Shown: piece by piece, positions 48,381-58,108 of the stretch
Numbering within the stretch: position 1 is the first letter of the stretch
How the letters are laid out: each line of letters opens with the position of its first letter
NCBI GenBank assembly: GCA_947475995.1
Contig: CANJNI010000007.1
Location: 62,001-126,000 of the forward strand
DNA from: Beijerinckiaceae bacterium
GTDB lineage: Bacteria; Pseudomonadota; Alphaproteobacteria; Rhizobiales; Beijerinckiaceae
Direction: 5' to 3'
DNA: 64,000 nucleotides
Position numbers and translations under genes: made by a program
Notes under the pieces: generated by a model
Told to the model about the DNA's origin: nothing
Database searches by the model: none
Seen by the model: the letters and a program-made list of their open reading frames with translations, nothing else

Positions 48381-49871
48381 TCAGGCGCGCCGCGTAGCGA
48401 GCGCGTAGAGTTTGGGGCCTGTGAGCGCCAGCGCCGCCAGAATGAGGATCGTCAGCGACAGCGGGCGCGTGAAGAACACCGTGTAATCGCCAGCCGAGAT
48501 CGTCATGGCCTGACGGAAATTCTGTTCGGCCAGCGGCCCGAGAATCATCCCGATAATGACCGGCGCGGTGGGGAAATCGTAGCGCCGCATGAAGTAGCCG
48601 ACGCCGCCGATCAAATAGAGCATCAGCAGATCGATGGGCGACTGGGTGATTCCATAAGTGCCGATCGTGGCGAAGACCAGAATGCCCGCATAAAGCTGCG
48701 GGGCCGGAATGCGCAGCATCTTCACCCACAGGCCGATCAGCGGCAGGTTCAGCACCAGCAGCATGACGTTGCCGATGAACAGGGAGGCGATGAGCCCCCA
48801 CACCAGATTGGCTTGCGACGTCAACAACAGCGGACCGGGATTGATGCCGTAGCTCTGGAAGGCGGACAGCATGATGGCAGATGTCGCAGACGTGGGCAGT
48901 CCAAGCGTCAGCATCGGCACCAGAACGCCTGCCGCAGAAGCATTGTTGGCGGCTTCCGGCCCCGCGACTCCCTCGATGGCCCCGACGGTGCCGAATTCTT
49001 CCGGATATTTCGTGAGTTTCTTTTCGGTGTAATAGCTCAGGAACGTCGGAATTTCTGCGCCGCCCGCCGGCATGGCGCCGATCGGGAAGCCGAACAGCGT
49101 GCCGCGAAGCCAGGGGCCGATGGAGCGCTTCCATTCGGTTTTGGTCATCATCAGCGAACCCTTGAGGGGCGTGATTTCATCCTGGCCGGTATGGGCGCGC
49201 GAGGCCATGTAGAGCGTCTCGCCCACGGCAAAGAGGCCGACCGCCACGACGATCACATTGATGCCGTCCAGCAGTTCGGTCAGCCCGAACGTGAAGCGCG
49301 CCTGTCCGGTCTGGAGATCGATGCCGATGAGGCCGAGCCAGATGCCGAAGAACAGCGCCATCAGCCCGCGCACCGCAGAGGAGCCCAGCACGGCCGAAAC
49401 CGTCACGAAGGCGAGAATCATCAGCGAGAAATAATCGGCGGGCCCGAATTTCAGCGCCCATTCGACCACGACCGGCGCGAGGAAGGTCAGGCCGAGCGTT
49501 CCGAGCGTGCCGGCCACGAAGGACCCGATGGCGGCGGTGGCGAGCGCTGCGCCGGCGCGCCCGTTGCGGGCCATCTTGTTGCCTTCCATCGAGGTGACGA
49601 TGGAGGCGCTTTCGCCCGGCGTGTTCAGCAGGATCGAGGTCGTCGAGCCGCCATACATGGCGCCGTAATAAATGCCGGCGAACAGGATGAAGGCGGCGGT
49701 CGGATCAACCTTGAAGGTGATCGGCAGCAGCAACGCTATGGTGAGCGCAGGCCCGAGGCCCGGCAACACCCCGATGGCGGTGCCCAGCGTTGTGCCCACC
49801 AGGCACCACATCAGGTTGACCGGCGTCAGGGCGATCGCGAAGCCGTTCATGAGTTGATTGAAGGCGTCCAT
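48381..49871 (-). CDS. tctA: Tripartite tricarboxylate transporter large permease
   Basis: A 496-residue TctA with about 12 spans. The canonical motifs are intact: [40 protein letters not shown] and the second-half [19 protein letters not shown]. With TctB and TctC it forms a secondary importer of di- or tricarboxylates driven by an ion gradient. It follows tctB by three bases. Confidence 0.95.
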   Translation of the reverse strand: MDAFNQLMNGFAIALTPVNLMWCLVGTTLGTAIGVLPGLGPALTIALLLPITFKVDPTAAFILFAGIYYGAMYGGSTTSILLNTPGESASIVTSMEGNKMARNGRAGAALATAAIGSFVAGTLGTLGLTFLAPVVVEWALKFGPADYFSLMILAFVTVSAVLGSSAVRGLMALFFGIWLGLIGIDLQTGQARFTFGLTELLDGINVIVVAVGLFAVGETLYMASRAHTGQDEITPLKGSLMMTKTEWKRSIGPWLRGTLFGFPIGAMPAGGAEIPTFLSYYTEKKLTKYPEEFGTVGAIEGVAGPEAANNASAAGVLVPMLTLGLPTSATSAIMLSAFQSYGINPGPLLLTSQANLVWGLIASLFIGNVMLLVLNLPLIGLWVKMLRIPAPQLYAGILVFATIGTYGITQSPIDLLMLYLIGGVGYFMRRYDFPTAPVIIGMILGPLAEQNFRQAMTISAGDYTVFFTRPLSLTILILAALALTGPKLYALATRRA

Positions 49872-49874
49872 CGT

Positions 49875-50396
49875 TCAGCCCTTGCGTCCGAAGAAGACCG
49901 ACTCGATGGCGTTTTCCACGAGGCCCGCGCCGATGTTGATGCTGAGCGCCTTGGCGAAACCCAGATAGGCGACAAGTGCGAAGACCGCGCCGATCATCGC
50001 ATCGCGAAGCATGTTCTTCGAGCCGAAGGCGCGCGCCACGCAGGTGAAGAGCAGGATCGACGCAATCGTGAAGCCAAGCGGCCCGATGGTGAGAATGTTG
50101 AGCACAAGCCCCGCCAGAACCCATAGCAGCGCGACGCCGCGGGGTTGTGACTCGCGTTCCTCGTCGGGCTGCCAGCCGCCCCGGAAGGCCGAAAACAGCA
50201 GGAAGCCCGAGAGGATCAGCAACCCTGCTCCCGCAATGGTCGGCACCACAGTGGGGCCGACCTTCGCGTAGAGCGGGGAAACCGGAATCTCCATCGTCTG
50301 CCAGAGCACGACAAGCGCCAGGGCCAGACAGCCGAGCGCGACGATCAGTTCGCCGCGCGCAACGCCGGGCGATGACGATGAAGAATCCGTGGTCAT
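49875..50396 (-). CDS. tctB: Tripartite tricarboxylate transporter small permease
   Basis: A 173-residue membrane protein with four spans (GELIVALGCLALALVVLWQT, VVPTIAGAGLLILSGFLLFS, GVALLWVLAGLVLNILTIGP, DAMIGAVFALVAYLGFAKAL), normal for TctB. It lies between tctC and tctA with one- and three-base gaps. Confidence 0.92.
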   Translation of the reverse strand: MTTDSSSSSPGVARGELIVALGCLALALVVLWQTMEIPVSPLYAKVGPTVVPTIAGAGLLILSGFLLFSAFRGGWQPDEERESQPRGVALLWVLAGLVLNILTIGPLGFTIASILLFTCVARAFGSKNMLRDAMIGAVFALVAYLGFAKALSINIGAGLVENAIESVFFGRKG

Positions 50397-50397
50397 G

Positions 50398-51366
50398 CTA
50401 GGCGAGGCCCAGATCCTTGAGGATCGCCTCGATGCGGGTGTTCTCGCTGTCGACGAACTTCTTGTAGTCGTCGCCGAAGGTGGTGATCTGCGTCCAGTCG
50501 CGCTGCGCGCAGGCTTCAGCCCATTCCTTCGTGGCGGTCATCTTCTTCATCAGGTCGATCATGGCGTTCAGGTCGCCCGCGCTGACTCCCGGAGGGGCGA
50601 AGACGCCGCGCCAGTTGAACAGTTCGATGTTGATGCCCGCTTCCTTCATGGTCGGCGCGTCAATGCCGGCCTGGCGCTTGTCGGCCGAGATGGCCAGCAG
50701 GCGCAGCTTGCCGGCCTTCACCTGCTCGCTGAATTCGCCATAGCCCGAAATGCCTGCCGCCACCTGATTGCCCAGAAGGGCCGCCAGGGCTGGGCCGCCG
50801 CCCGCGAACGCCACGTAGGACGCCTTGGAAGGCGCAACGCCGACTTCCTTGGCGATCATGCCGAGCAGGATGTGGTCGGTGCCGCCGGCCGAGCCGCCCG
50901 CCACCGGGACCTTGGAGGGATCCGCCTTCAGGGCGTCCGCAAAGTCCTTCAGGGTCTTGAACCTGGATTCAGCCGGGACGACGATCGCCTCGAATTCGCC
51001 GGTGAGGCCGGCGACAGGGATCGTCTGGGAGATGCGCAGCGGGCTCTTGTTGGCGAGCAGCGAGCCGACCATCACCATGCCGGCGACCATGATCGAGTTC
51101 GGTTGGCCCTTCCAGTTGTTCAGGAACTGCGGCAGGCCGACGGCGCCGCCGGCGCCCGGAACGTTGGTGACCTGAGCGGCCTTGATCAGGTTGGTGGCGC
51201 GAAGCACCTGCTCGATGGTGCGGCTGGTCTGGTCCCAGCCGCCGCCCGGAGCGGCGGGGCAGAAAATCTTGAGCATGTCGATGGCCTGGGCCTGGGCGAC
51301 GCCCGGGATCAGGGGCGCAACGCCGAGTGCGGCGGCTCCAAGCGCGAATGAACGGCGGTCAATCAT
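50398..51366 (-). CDS. tctC: Tripartite tricarboxylate transporter receptor (conventional TctC)
   Basis: A 322-residue periplasmic binding protein. MIDRRSFALGAAALGVAP is a twin-arginine-like signal with a probable cut after AQAQA (near residue 27). The mature part has CPAAPGGGWDQTSR, NVPGAGGAVG and GFAPPGV-like FNWRGVFAPPGVS, which match ordinary TctC and differ from the D-F-Y-x-G-K subclass elsewhere in the window. It is the first gene of tctCBA. GGAGGACGTCCA precedes the ATG. Confidence 0.93.
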   Translation of the reverse strand: MIDRRSFALGAAALGVAPLIPGVAQAQAIDMLKIFCPAAPGGGWDQTSRTIEQVLRATNLIKAAQVTNVPGAGGAVGLPQFLNNWKGQPNSIMVAGMVMVGSLLANKSPLRISQTIPVAGLTGEFEAIVVPAESRFKTLKDFADALKADPSKVPVAGGSAGGTDHILLGMIAKEVGVAPSKASYVAFAGGGPALAALLGNQVAAGISGYGEFSEQVKAGKLRLLAISADKRQAGIDAPTMKEAGINIELFNWRGVFAPPGVSAGDLNAMIDLMKKMTATKEWAEACAQRDWTQITTFGDDYKKFVDSENTRIEAILKDLGLA

Positions 51367-51530
51367 TGGACGTCCTCCATGGGATCAATCGGTCGGGAGA
51401 CTCCGACTGCGGGCATATGGTCAAGCCCCTGACGAGTTTGTAGCGCGTCCGGGTGGCGATCGGCAGGGACAAACATCATGCTGCGGCGGATCGTCATTGG
51501 CAATTAGTCTAATCATGAACCATTCCGGCT

Positions 51531-51559
51531 CTTGAACCGGTCGGGAACCCCGCCCATAT
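51531..51559 (+). promoter_or_regulatory. RpoH (sigma-32) type heat-shock promoter of hsp20
   Basis: CTTGAA, a 17-base spacer, then CCATAT(CG), close to the alphaproteobacterial RpoH pattern CTTGAA/C-N17-CYTAT-NT. It lies about 60 bases before the Hsp20 ATG and is correctly oriented. Confidence 0.72.
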
Positions 51560-51620
51560 CGATCATCGAAGCCGGGCGGCCGTAAGGGGTCCGGCGCCTG
51601 AAGTGCCTGAGGGGCTTCTG

Positions 51621-52049
51621 ATGACCCGGATACCTGCCTTGAATTCGCCTTTCCTGCTGGGTTTCGACGATATCGAGCGGGCTTTGGACCGCGTATCTCG
51701 CACCCCGTCTGACGGCTATCCCCCCTACAATATCGAGCGCCTCGGGCGGACCGAGACAGAGCCCGAACGGCTCCGAATCACCCTTGCGGTGGCGGGATTC
51801 ACCCAGGACCAGCTCGAAATCACCCTTGAGGAGCGGCAATTGCTCATCCGGGGCCGCCAGCAGGACGACAAGGAGCGGGTTTACCTGCACCGCGGGATCG
51901 CGGCGCGGCAGTTCCAGCGCGCCTTTCTGCTCGCCGAGGGCATGCAGGTGCTGGGGGCCGACCTCAACAACGGGCTTCTGTCTGTCGATCTCGCCCGGCC
52001 GGAACCGGAAAAAATCGTCAGGAAAATCGAAATTTCGTCGCGCCGTTGA
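51621..52049 (+). CDS. Small heat-shock protein Hsp20 (IbpA type)
   Basis: A 142-residue alpha-crystallin-domain chaperone that holds unfolding proteins. The core shows PPYNIERLG, RLRITLAVAGFTQDQLEITL, RQLLIRGRQQ, YLHRGIAARQFQRAFLL and the beta9 GLLSVDLARPEPE, with the oligomerising I/L-x-I tail motif IEISSRR. ATG at 51621 is preferred: GAGGGG lies 6 bases before it. Followed by a DUF1150 gene, the usual order in Alphaproteobacteria. Confidence 0.93.
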   Translation: MTRIPALNSPFLLGFDDIERALDRVSRTPSDGYPPYNIERLGRTETEPERLRITLAVAGFTQDQLEITLEERQLLIRGRQQDDKERVYLHRGIAARQFQRAFLLAEGMQVLGADLNNGLLSVDLARPEPEKIVRKIEISSRR

Positions 52050-52127
52050 CGCTGTCGTGACCCGGACAGGGAAACAAAACGTGACGAATGCGGGTTCCGC
52101 ATGGGACCGCAGAGTGAGGAGTGGAAG

Positions 52128-52394
52128 ATGATCGGATCTGAAAAGACCAACGACAACGCCCCGTTCACGCCGGAACAATTCGCGCATCTGGGCGGAGGCT
52201 CGATCGCTTATGTCAAACCGATGGCGTCCGAGGATGTCGCGCGGCTGTTTCCGCAAGTTCCGGCCATGCAGCCGGGGCTGAAGCTTTTCGCGCTGCTCGG
52301 GGCCGACGGGACGCCGATCATGCTGACCGACTCCCGTGACGCCGCCATTGCGAATGCGTGGGAAAACGAGCTGCAGACGGTGAGCCTGCACTAG
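52128..52394 (+). CDS. DUF1150 family protein
   Basis: An 88-residue small protein with FTPEQFAHLGGGSIAYVKPM, PGLKLFALLGADGTPIMLTD and DAAIANAWENELQTVSLH, all typical of DUF1150. Its function is unknown; it usually sits directly after an Hsp20 gene and is probably co-induced by heat. GAGGAGTGGAAG precedes the ATG at 52128. A strong terminator follows. Confidence 0.9.
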   Translation: MIGSEKTNDNAPFTPEQFAHLGGGSIAYVKPMASEDVARLFPQVPAMQPGLKLFALLGADGTPIMLTDSRDAAIANAWENELQTVSLH

Positions 52395-52416
52395 GGACTG
52401 CGGCTTCCGGATTATT

Positions 52417-52453
52417 GCAAACGCCCGGCCTGTCGCCGGGCGTTTGCTTTTTT
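52417..52453 (+). terminator. Rho-independent terminator of hsp20-DUF1150
   Basis: A perfect 13-base-pair stem, GCAAACGCCCGGC with GCCGGGCGTTTGC and a 5-base loop, followed by six T. It ends 5 bases from the end of the convergent PBP1A gene. Confidence 0.93.
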
Positions 52454-52457
52454 CGGT

Positions 52458-54713
52458 CTATCCGCCGAAGAGCCGGTCGAGGAAGTTCTTCTCGGGCGGG
52501 CGATTGCCGCCGCTGATCGAGCCCGGAGGCAGCAACTCGTTGCCGGCCTCGCGCGTCGGGCGGGCGGGACGGTTCTGTGGGGGCGAGGCGGGCTGGCGCG
52601 ACGCCTGCGCGGCCTGTCCCGAGCCTATTGCGGCCGGAGGACGTTGGACGGGCGCGGCGACCGGCACGAGCGGATTGCTCGCGTTGTTGCGCGATCCCGG
52701 CAAGAGGTCGATCGGCGCGCCATTCGTGGTGGCCATGGCGACCGGCGGCGCCGGAGGTGGTTCGGCATCGCGCCAGCTTCCGGTCGGCAGGCCCTGCGGG
52801 GGTATGCCCCGATGCGCCTCGCGCATGAACCGGCTCCAGATTTCGACCGGAAGATTGCCGCCCGAGTTGCGCTTGGTGGGCGAGGAATCGTCGTTGCCGA
52901 GCCACACGCCCGCAACCATCTGGCTCGTGTAGCCCACGAACCATGCGTCGCGATAATCCTGACTTGTGCCGGTCTTGCCCGCCGCCTGCCAGCCTTTCAG
53001 TTCGGCCTTCTTCGCCGTCCCGATGGTGAGCGTTTCCTGCATCATGTGGTTCATCATCGCCACATATTGCGGCTCGATGATGCGCCCGAATCCGGTTCCC
53101 TTGCGCTGGTAGAGCAGCTTGCCGCCTGCGGTCTTCACCCGCGTGATGATGTGCGGCTGCGCGTGGATGCCGCCGTTGGCGAAAGGCACATAGGCGCTGG
53201 TCAGCTCCAGCGGCGTCACTTCGGACGTGCCGAGCGCGATGGTGGCGTTGGTCTGCAGATCGGACGTGATGCCGAGACGATGCGCGGTGGCGCTGACGTT
53301 CTTCGCCCCGACCTCGATGCCGAGCCGCACCGCGACCGTGTTGAGCGAGAGCGCGAGGGCGCGCGACAGCGTCACCTGTCCGAAATACTGGCGCGATGAA
53401 TTTTCCGGCTGCCAGCCGCGAACGTTTACGGGAGAGTCTTCGCGCACGGTGTCGGGCGTCAGCCCGCGCTCCAGAGCGGCCAGATACACAAAGGGCTTGA
53501 ACGCCGAGCCCGGCTGGCGCTTGGCCGAGACAGCGCGGTTGAACTGGCTGTCCGCGTAGGACCGTCCGCCCACGAGCGCCTTCACCTGCCCGGTGGTGGA
53601 CAGAGCCACAAGCGCGCCCTGCGACACGTCGAACTTGCGACCCTGCTTGTCGAGTTCCTCGGTCAGCGCGCGTTCGGCCGCGTCCTGCAAGGCGGCGTCG
53701 ATGGTGGTGGAGACGACGATGTCCTGATCGATCGCCCCGACGGTGTCGTCGAGAACGTCCATCACGTAATCGGCGACATAATTGATCGAGCCTGCGCCGC
53801 CGTTGTGAATCGCCTGCGCTGGCTTCTGTTGCGCCAGTTTCGCCATGGCCTCGGTGATGAGGCCCTCCTGGGCCATCGCGGCGATGACCTGCTGGGCGCG
53901 CTCGGCGGCGGCTTCGGGGTTGCGGTTGGGCGCCAGTTTCGTCGGAGCCTTCATCAGACCCGCCAGAATGGCCGATTCCTGCAAGGTGACCCGGGTGGCG
54001 CCATGGCCGAAATACTTGCGCGCCGCAGCCTCGACGCCATATGCGCCGGACCCGAAATAGACGCGGTTCAGATAGAGTTCGAGGATCTGGTCCTTGCTGA
54101 ACTTGTGTTCGAGCCAGACGGCCAGAATGGCTTCCTGGATCTTGCGCGAGAACGTCCGCTCCTGACTCAGGAACAGGTTCTTGGCGAGTTGCTGCGTGAG
54201 CGTCGAACCGCCCTGCACATTGCCGCGCCCGGTGAGATTGCGGGTGGCGGCGCGCGCGATGCCGATCGGGTCGATGCCCATGTGCGAATAGAAGCGCCGG
54301 TCCTCGATCGCCACGAAAGCGGCGGGCAGATAGGGCGGCAGTTCCTTCAGGCTGACGGCAGGCCCGCCCGTGTCGCCGCGATTAGCCAGCAGCATTCCGT
54401 CAGCGGCCAGGATGGCGATGTTCGGCGGGCGCTTGGGCACCGCAAGCTGGTCGATCGGCGGCAACTGGGTCGCGTGCCAGGCGAACAGGCCCGTCAGGCC
54501 GATGAAGCCCCAGATGCCGAGCACGAAGGACCAGTAGACCAGATGGCCCAGAAGCGAACGGCTGCGGGTCTTGCGTTTCTGCTTCGGCCTGCGTCCGCCT
54601 CCCGAGGCGCGGCGGCGACCGCCGATGCGATCGTCGGGGTCGACGCGCAGATCGTCCGACCGGGAGCTTCGCTCCAGGGTCGGTTCGCGTCGTCCGAGCC
54701 AGCCGCTACCCAT
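52458..54713 (-). CDS. Penicillin-binding protein 1A-type bifunctional peptidoglycan synthase
   Basis: A 751-residue class A PBP. A basic cytoplasmic tail (residues 1-55) is followed by a membrane span (about 57-77). The glycosyltransferase-51 domain has catalytic Glu137 in AIEDRRFYSH and GGSTLTQQLAKN. The transpeptidase domain has Ser403-x-x-Lys406 (PGSAFKPF), SLN at 456-458 and KTGT from 580. A Pro/Ala-rich C-terminal tail ends LDRLFGG. It polymerises and crosslinks peptidoglycan in the periplasm. It could be PBP1A or PBP1C class; a single class cannot be fixed. Confidence 0.94.
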   Translation of the reverse strand: MGSGWLGRREPTLERSSRSDDLRVDPDDRIGGRRRASGGGRRPKQKRKTRSRSLLGHLVYWSFVLGIWGFIGLTGLFAWHATQLPPIDQLAVPKRPPNIAILAADGMLLANRGDTGGPAVSLKELPPYLPAAFVAIEDRRFYSHMGIDPIGIARAATRNLTGRGNVQGGSTLTQQLAKNLFLSQERTFSRKIQEAILAVWLEHKFSKDQILELYLNRVYFGSGAYGVEAAARKYFGHGATRVTLQESAILAGLMKAPTKLAPNRNPEAAAERAQQVIAAMAQEGLITEAMAKLAQQKPAQAIHNGGAGSINYVADYVMDVLDDTVGAIDQDIVVSTTIDAALQDAAERALTEELDKQGRKFDVSQGALVALSTTGQVKALVGGRSYADSQFNRAVSAKRQPGSAFKPFVYLAALERGLTPDTVREDSPVNVRGWQPENSSRQYFGQVTLSRALALSLNTVAVRLGIEVGAKNVSATAHRLGITSDLQTNATIALGTSEVTPLELTSAYVPFANGGIHAQPHIITRVKTAGGKLLYQRKGTGFGRIIEPQYVAMMNHMMQETLTIGTAKKAELKGWQAAGKTGTSQDYRDAWFVGYTSQMVAGVWLGNDDSSPTKRNSGGNLPVEIWSRFMREAHRGIPPQGLPTGSWRDAEPPPAPPVAMATTNGAPIDLLPGSRNNASNPLVPVAAPVQRPPAAIGSGQAAQASRQPASPPQNRPARPTREAGNELLPPGSISGGNRPPEKNFLDRLFGG

Positions 54714-54943
54714 ATGTCCGATGCCTGCCGCCTGCCTGCGCCGAGCCGTTCGGCGGCCCCAGCTTGTGGCAAATGGAGTTTAATCCGGGCGGTTTAAGGG
54801 CTGGTTAAGGATTGGGGTCCGGCGAAACCTGTGGACAGGTCCGGCCCGGGCCTGCCGGGCGGGCGTGGCGCTTGCGCCGGAAGGGCGGAAACGCCAAAGT
54901 TAACGCCCCTTCGGTTTCCCCATCAGGTTCGCGGACAGGAACG

Positions 54944-56062
54944 ATGAAAGTCACACTCGAAAGGGCGGCGCTGCTCAAGTCACTGGGCCACGTCCACCGT
55001 GTCGTCGAGCGCCGGAACACCATTCCGATCCTGTCGAACGTGCTGCTGCGCGCCGAGGGCGGCAAGCTGATGCTGAAGGCGACCGATCTCGATCTCGAAA
55101 TCACCGAAAGCGTGGCTGCCGATGTCGGTCAGAAGGGCGCCACCACGCTTCCCGCCCACACGCTGTACGACATCGTCCGCAAGCTGCCGGACGGCGCGCA
55201 GGTTTCGCTGGAATCCTCGGGCGACGGCGGGCAGTTGCTGCTGCGCTCGGGCCGCTCGCGCTTCACGCTCCAGTCGCTGCCGGAAAGCGATTTCCCGGAC
55301 CTCAACGCCGGCGACCTGACGCACCGGTTCTCGCTTCCGGCGGGCGATCTGAAGAAGCTGATCGACAAGACCCAGTTCGCGATCTCGACCGAAGAGACGC
55401 GCTATTACCTCAACGGCATCTTCATGCACACGACCGAGGTCGAAGGGCATACGATGCTGCGGGCCGTCGCCACTGACGGGCATCGTCTGGCGCGCGTCGA
55501 ACTTCCCGCCCCGGCGGGCGCCGCCGGAATGCCCGGCGTCATCATTCCTCGCAAGGCCGTGGCCGAAGTGCAGAAGCTGGTGGAGGATCTGGCGGCGGAA
55601 GTCACCATCGACATGTCCACCAGCAAGGCGCGCTTCACCTTCGGCGATGTGGTGCTGACCTCGAAGCTGATCGACGGCACATTCCCCGATTACGCCCGCG
55701 TCATTCCCAGCGGAAACGACAAGCGCCTCACCATCGAATGCGCGCAGTTCCGCGAGGCTGTGGACCGCGTCTCCACCATCTCGTCCGAGCGCGGGCGCGC
55801 GGTGAAACTTGCGCTTACCGATGGCAAGCTGACGCTCTCGGTCACCAATCCCGACTCGGGTTCGGCGACGGAAGAAATCGAGGTCGATTACGATTCCGCG
55901 CCGCTCGATATCGGTTTCAACGCCCGTTACCTGCTCGACATCACCGCGCAGCTCGATAGCGACACGGCGCTCTTCAAGCTCGCAGACCCCGGCTCGCCGA
56001 CCGTCATTCAGGATCGCGACGGCGCGGCGGCGCTCTATGTGCTGATGCCGATGCGGGTGTGA
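54944..56062 (+). CDS. dnaN: DNA polymerase III beta sliding clamp
   Basis: A 372-residue clamp of normal length, made of three similar folds. MKVTLERAALLKSLGHVHRV, RRNTIPILSNVLLRAEGG, FAISTEETRYYLNGIFMHT, DGHRLARVELP and the C-terminal VLMPMRV are all typical of DnaN. It encircles DNA and tethers replicative polymerase. CAGGAACG precedes the ATG. It stands without dnaA or recF, as is common in Rhizobiales. Confidence 0.97.
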   Translation: MKVTLERAALLKSLGHVHRVVERRNTIPILSNVLLRAEGGKLMLKATDLDLEITESVAADVGQKGATTLPAHTLYDIVRKLPDGAQVSLESSGDGGQLLLRSGRSRFTLQSLPESDFPDLNAGDLTHRFSLPAGDLKKLIDKTQFAISTEETRYYLNGIFMHTTEVEGHTMLRAVATDGHRLARVELPAPAGAAGMPGVIIPRKAVAEVQKLVEDLAAEVTIDMSTSKARFTFGDVVLTSKLIDGTFPDYARVIPSGNDKRLTIECAQFREAVDRVSTISSERGRAVKLALTDGKLTLSVTNPDSGSATEEIEVDYDSAPLDIGFNARYLLDITAQLDSDTALFKLADPGSPTVIQDRDGAAALYVLMPMRV

Positions 56063-56104
56063 GCGGGAGCCTCTCGGGTCCCGGCGGTTTCATGTAGCCC
56101 GTGA

Positions 56105-57148
56105 TCACTCCTTGCGGTCGCCGACCTTGCCGGCGTCGAGAAAGTCCCTCGGCTGCAGGGCTTGCTTGGCGAGCGCGATGGTTTCGGGTCTGGCGTTGAC
56201 CATTGCGGCGACGATCGCCTGCACCCGGGCGCCGTCCCGAAAACGTATGTCGAGACCAGCATTTCCGGCTGCGTTGCGGAAGGCCTCGTCCTCGACAAGA
56301 TCGGCGAGCGCCTTGCGCAGGATGGCGACGCGGGCGGGCGGCGTTTCGGGCGGGTTGAGAAAAACGCGGCCCAGCCCCACATCGGTCGAGAGCAGCCGCA
56401 GCGCCTCCGCCTCGTCTGCATTGCCGGCCAGTTCGCTCAGCAGCGGCGCATCGGGGAATTCAGGATCGCGCTCAAGTCCGGCCTGCGCGATGACGCGGAT
56501 CTTTCCGCCGCGCAGCCATTCCGGGTTTTCGAGCTTCAGGGCGTTGAGGCTTTGGCCGGCGCGGCCTTCGATCTCGTCGCGCTCCAGCGCGGCATTCATG
56601 TCGGCGACGTTGGCGTATCCGGCGAGGATGTAGAATTTCGCTCCAAGCAGGTTGTTCATCACCGTGGGATAAATCGCGCCGGGCGAACCGGCGCCGGCGG
56701 CCCCCATCAGGACCTGCCATTTCGTCAGGTCGGCTGCGGTCTTCACCGCATGTCCGGCGGCGACATAGATCGCCGCATTCAGCGATGAGGTCGAGCCGAG
56801 CCATTCGAATTTCGCCGCATCATATTGCACGCCGCGTGCGTCAAGCACCTGCGCCAGCGCAAAGACCGGATGAAGCGCGCCAATCGAGGTTCCGTCGCGC
56901 GCCGCCTGATTGAACAGGAAGTTCGCGGCGCGCTTGTGCTGTGCGCCGGGCATGTTGCGCACCACCACGAGAGGCTTGCCGGGAATGTGGTCGCCAAGAT
57001 GCCGAGCCACCAGACGCGCGTTTTCGTCGAGCGTACTGCCGATACCGGTACTGACGACAAGTTCGATCGTCTTGTCCTTGTAGAAATCCTGCGCGCGCGC
57101 GCCGCCCGAAAGGGCAAGCGCAACTGCGAGGATCAAGGCCTTTCGCAT
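56105..57148 (-). CDS. Orphan TctC/Bug-type solute-binding protein (TctC-5)
   Basis: A 347-residue periplasmic protein with signal peptide ending near GGARAQ (residue 20) and mature start DFYKDKTIELVVSTG. It shares LVARHLGDHIPGKPLVVVRNMPGA and GRAGQSLNALKLENPEWLRGGK with the subclass. The usual GGGYD is changed to IGSTLDENAR, and both subclass cysteines are missing (Ala197 at the second place). A different ligand is likely. It is convergent with dnaN and divergent from the esterase gene. Confidence 0.88.
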   Translation of the reverse strand: MRKALILAVALALSGGARAQDFYKDKTIELVVSTGIGSTLDENARLVARHLGDHIPGKPLVVVRNMPGAQHKRAANFLFNQAARDGTSIGALHPVFALAQVLDARGVQYDAAKFEWLGSTSSLNAAIYVAAGHAVKTAADLTKWQVLMGAAGAGSPGAIYPTVMNNLLGAKFYILAGYANVADMNAALERDEIEGRAGQSLNALKLENPEWLRGGKIRVIAQAGLERDPEFPDAPLLSELAGNADEAEALRLLSTDVGLGRVFLNPPETPPARVAILRKALADLVEDEAFRNAAGNAGLDIRFRDGARVQAIVAAMVNARPETIALAKQALQPRDFLDAGKVGDRKE

Positions 57149-57247
57149 TCAGGTCTCCGGCTGCCCCAGACGTTGCTGTTTTGCATCGGGCAGGCGCGCA
57201 TGTAAACTTGCAGGCAATCAGGGCGAAATGTGAGCGGGGAGACGCGA

Positions 57248-58108
57248 ATGCACCGTGCAGGGTGGAGGGGAGCGCTTGTGGCCCTTGCGGGCTGGCTTGC
57301 GGCCAGCGCGGCCAGCGCCTGCGGCGACATCAACGATCCCTGCATGATCGCCTCCGGCTCCTACAACGTGATGTCGCCGGGCTGGAAGGCGGGCGATCCG
57401 CCGCTGCCGGTCGTGGTGCATTTCCACGGCGCGGGCGGCGACGGAAAGGGCGTTCTTCAGGAAACCCAGATGTCCGAGCCGGCCGTCAAGGCGGGCTATC
57501 TGTTCATCGCCCCGAACGGCCTGCCGCGCGGGCCGGGTGGACGCCCGACCTGGAAGTTCCGCCCGCAGGACACGGAAGGGCGAGACGAACTGGATTTCAT
57601 TCGCGACGTGCTGGCTGATGCGAAGACACGCTTTAACGCCGACCTGTCGCGCGTGCTGCTGACAGGCTTTTCCAATGGCGGTTCGCTGGTCTGGTATCTG
57701 GCCTGCCGGGCGCCGAACGAGTTTGCAGCCTATGCGCCGGTCTCGGGCGGATTCTGGGAGCCGTCGCCCAAGTCCTGCGCGGGGCCCATCAGGCTTCTGC
57801 ACACGCATGGCTGGGCCGACCGTCAGGTGCCGCTCGAAGGCAGGCCGCTCGGGAACCTCGGCGCGCGCCAGTCGGACATTTTCGAGGGGCTGCAACTGTG
57901 GCGGCAACTCGATGGATGCGCGGGCATCCGGGCGGACGAATTCGATACGTCCGGCTTCTTCTGGATTCGGCGCTGGACCACATGCGCGCCCGGAACCGCC
58001 ATGGAGCTCGCCATTCACAAGGGCGGGCATGAAGTGCCCGATGAGTGGATGCCGATGGCGCTGAAGTGGTTCGAGAAGCAATTGCCGCGCGTCACCGCAA
58101 CGCGCTGA
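57248..58108 (+). CDS. Secreted PHB depolymerase/LpqC-like esterase
   Basis: A 286-residue alpha/beta hydrolase with signal peptide ending near AASAASA. The oxyanion region is PVVVHFHGAGGDGKGV, the nucleophile elbow is LTGFSNGGS, a PxxxGFW stretch (VSGGFWEP) follows, and the catalytic His is probably in IHKGGHEVPDEW. Proteins of this group include polyhydroxybutyrate depolymerase-like and feruloyl esterases; the substrate is not clear. ATG at 57248 has GGGGAG 8 bases upstream. Its end overlaps the convergent GT39 gene by 17 bases. Confidence 0.83.
   Translation: MHRAGWRGALVALAGWLAASAASACGDINDPCMIASGSYNVMSPGWKAGDPPLPVVVHFHGAGGDGKGVLQETQMSEPAVKAGYLFIAPNGLPRGPGGRPTWKFRPQDTEGRDELDFIRDVLADAKTRFNADLSRVLLTGFSNGGSLVWYLACRAPNEFAAYAPVSGGFWEPSPKSCAGPIRLLHTHGWADRQVPLEGRPLGNLGARQSDIFEGLQLWRQLDGCAGIRADEFDTSGFFWIRRWTTCAPGTAMELAIHKGGHEVPDEWMPMALKWFEKQLPRVTATR

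Noticed and set aside
48354-50126. 590-codon plus-strand frame opposite tctA and tctB
   Set aside because: Very rich in Arg, Gln, His and Glu, typical of antisense frames in GC-rich DNA. The minus strand has convincing transporter genes.
54828-54839. CCTGTGGACAGG upstream of dnaN as a possible DnaA box or origin signal
   Set aside because: Only a single poor match to TTATCCACA, without an AT-rich unwinding element or neighbouring dnaA. No origin is supported.
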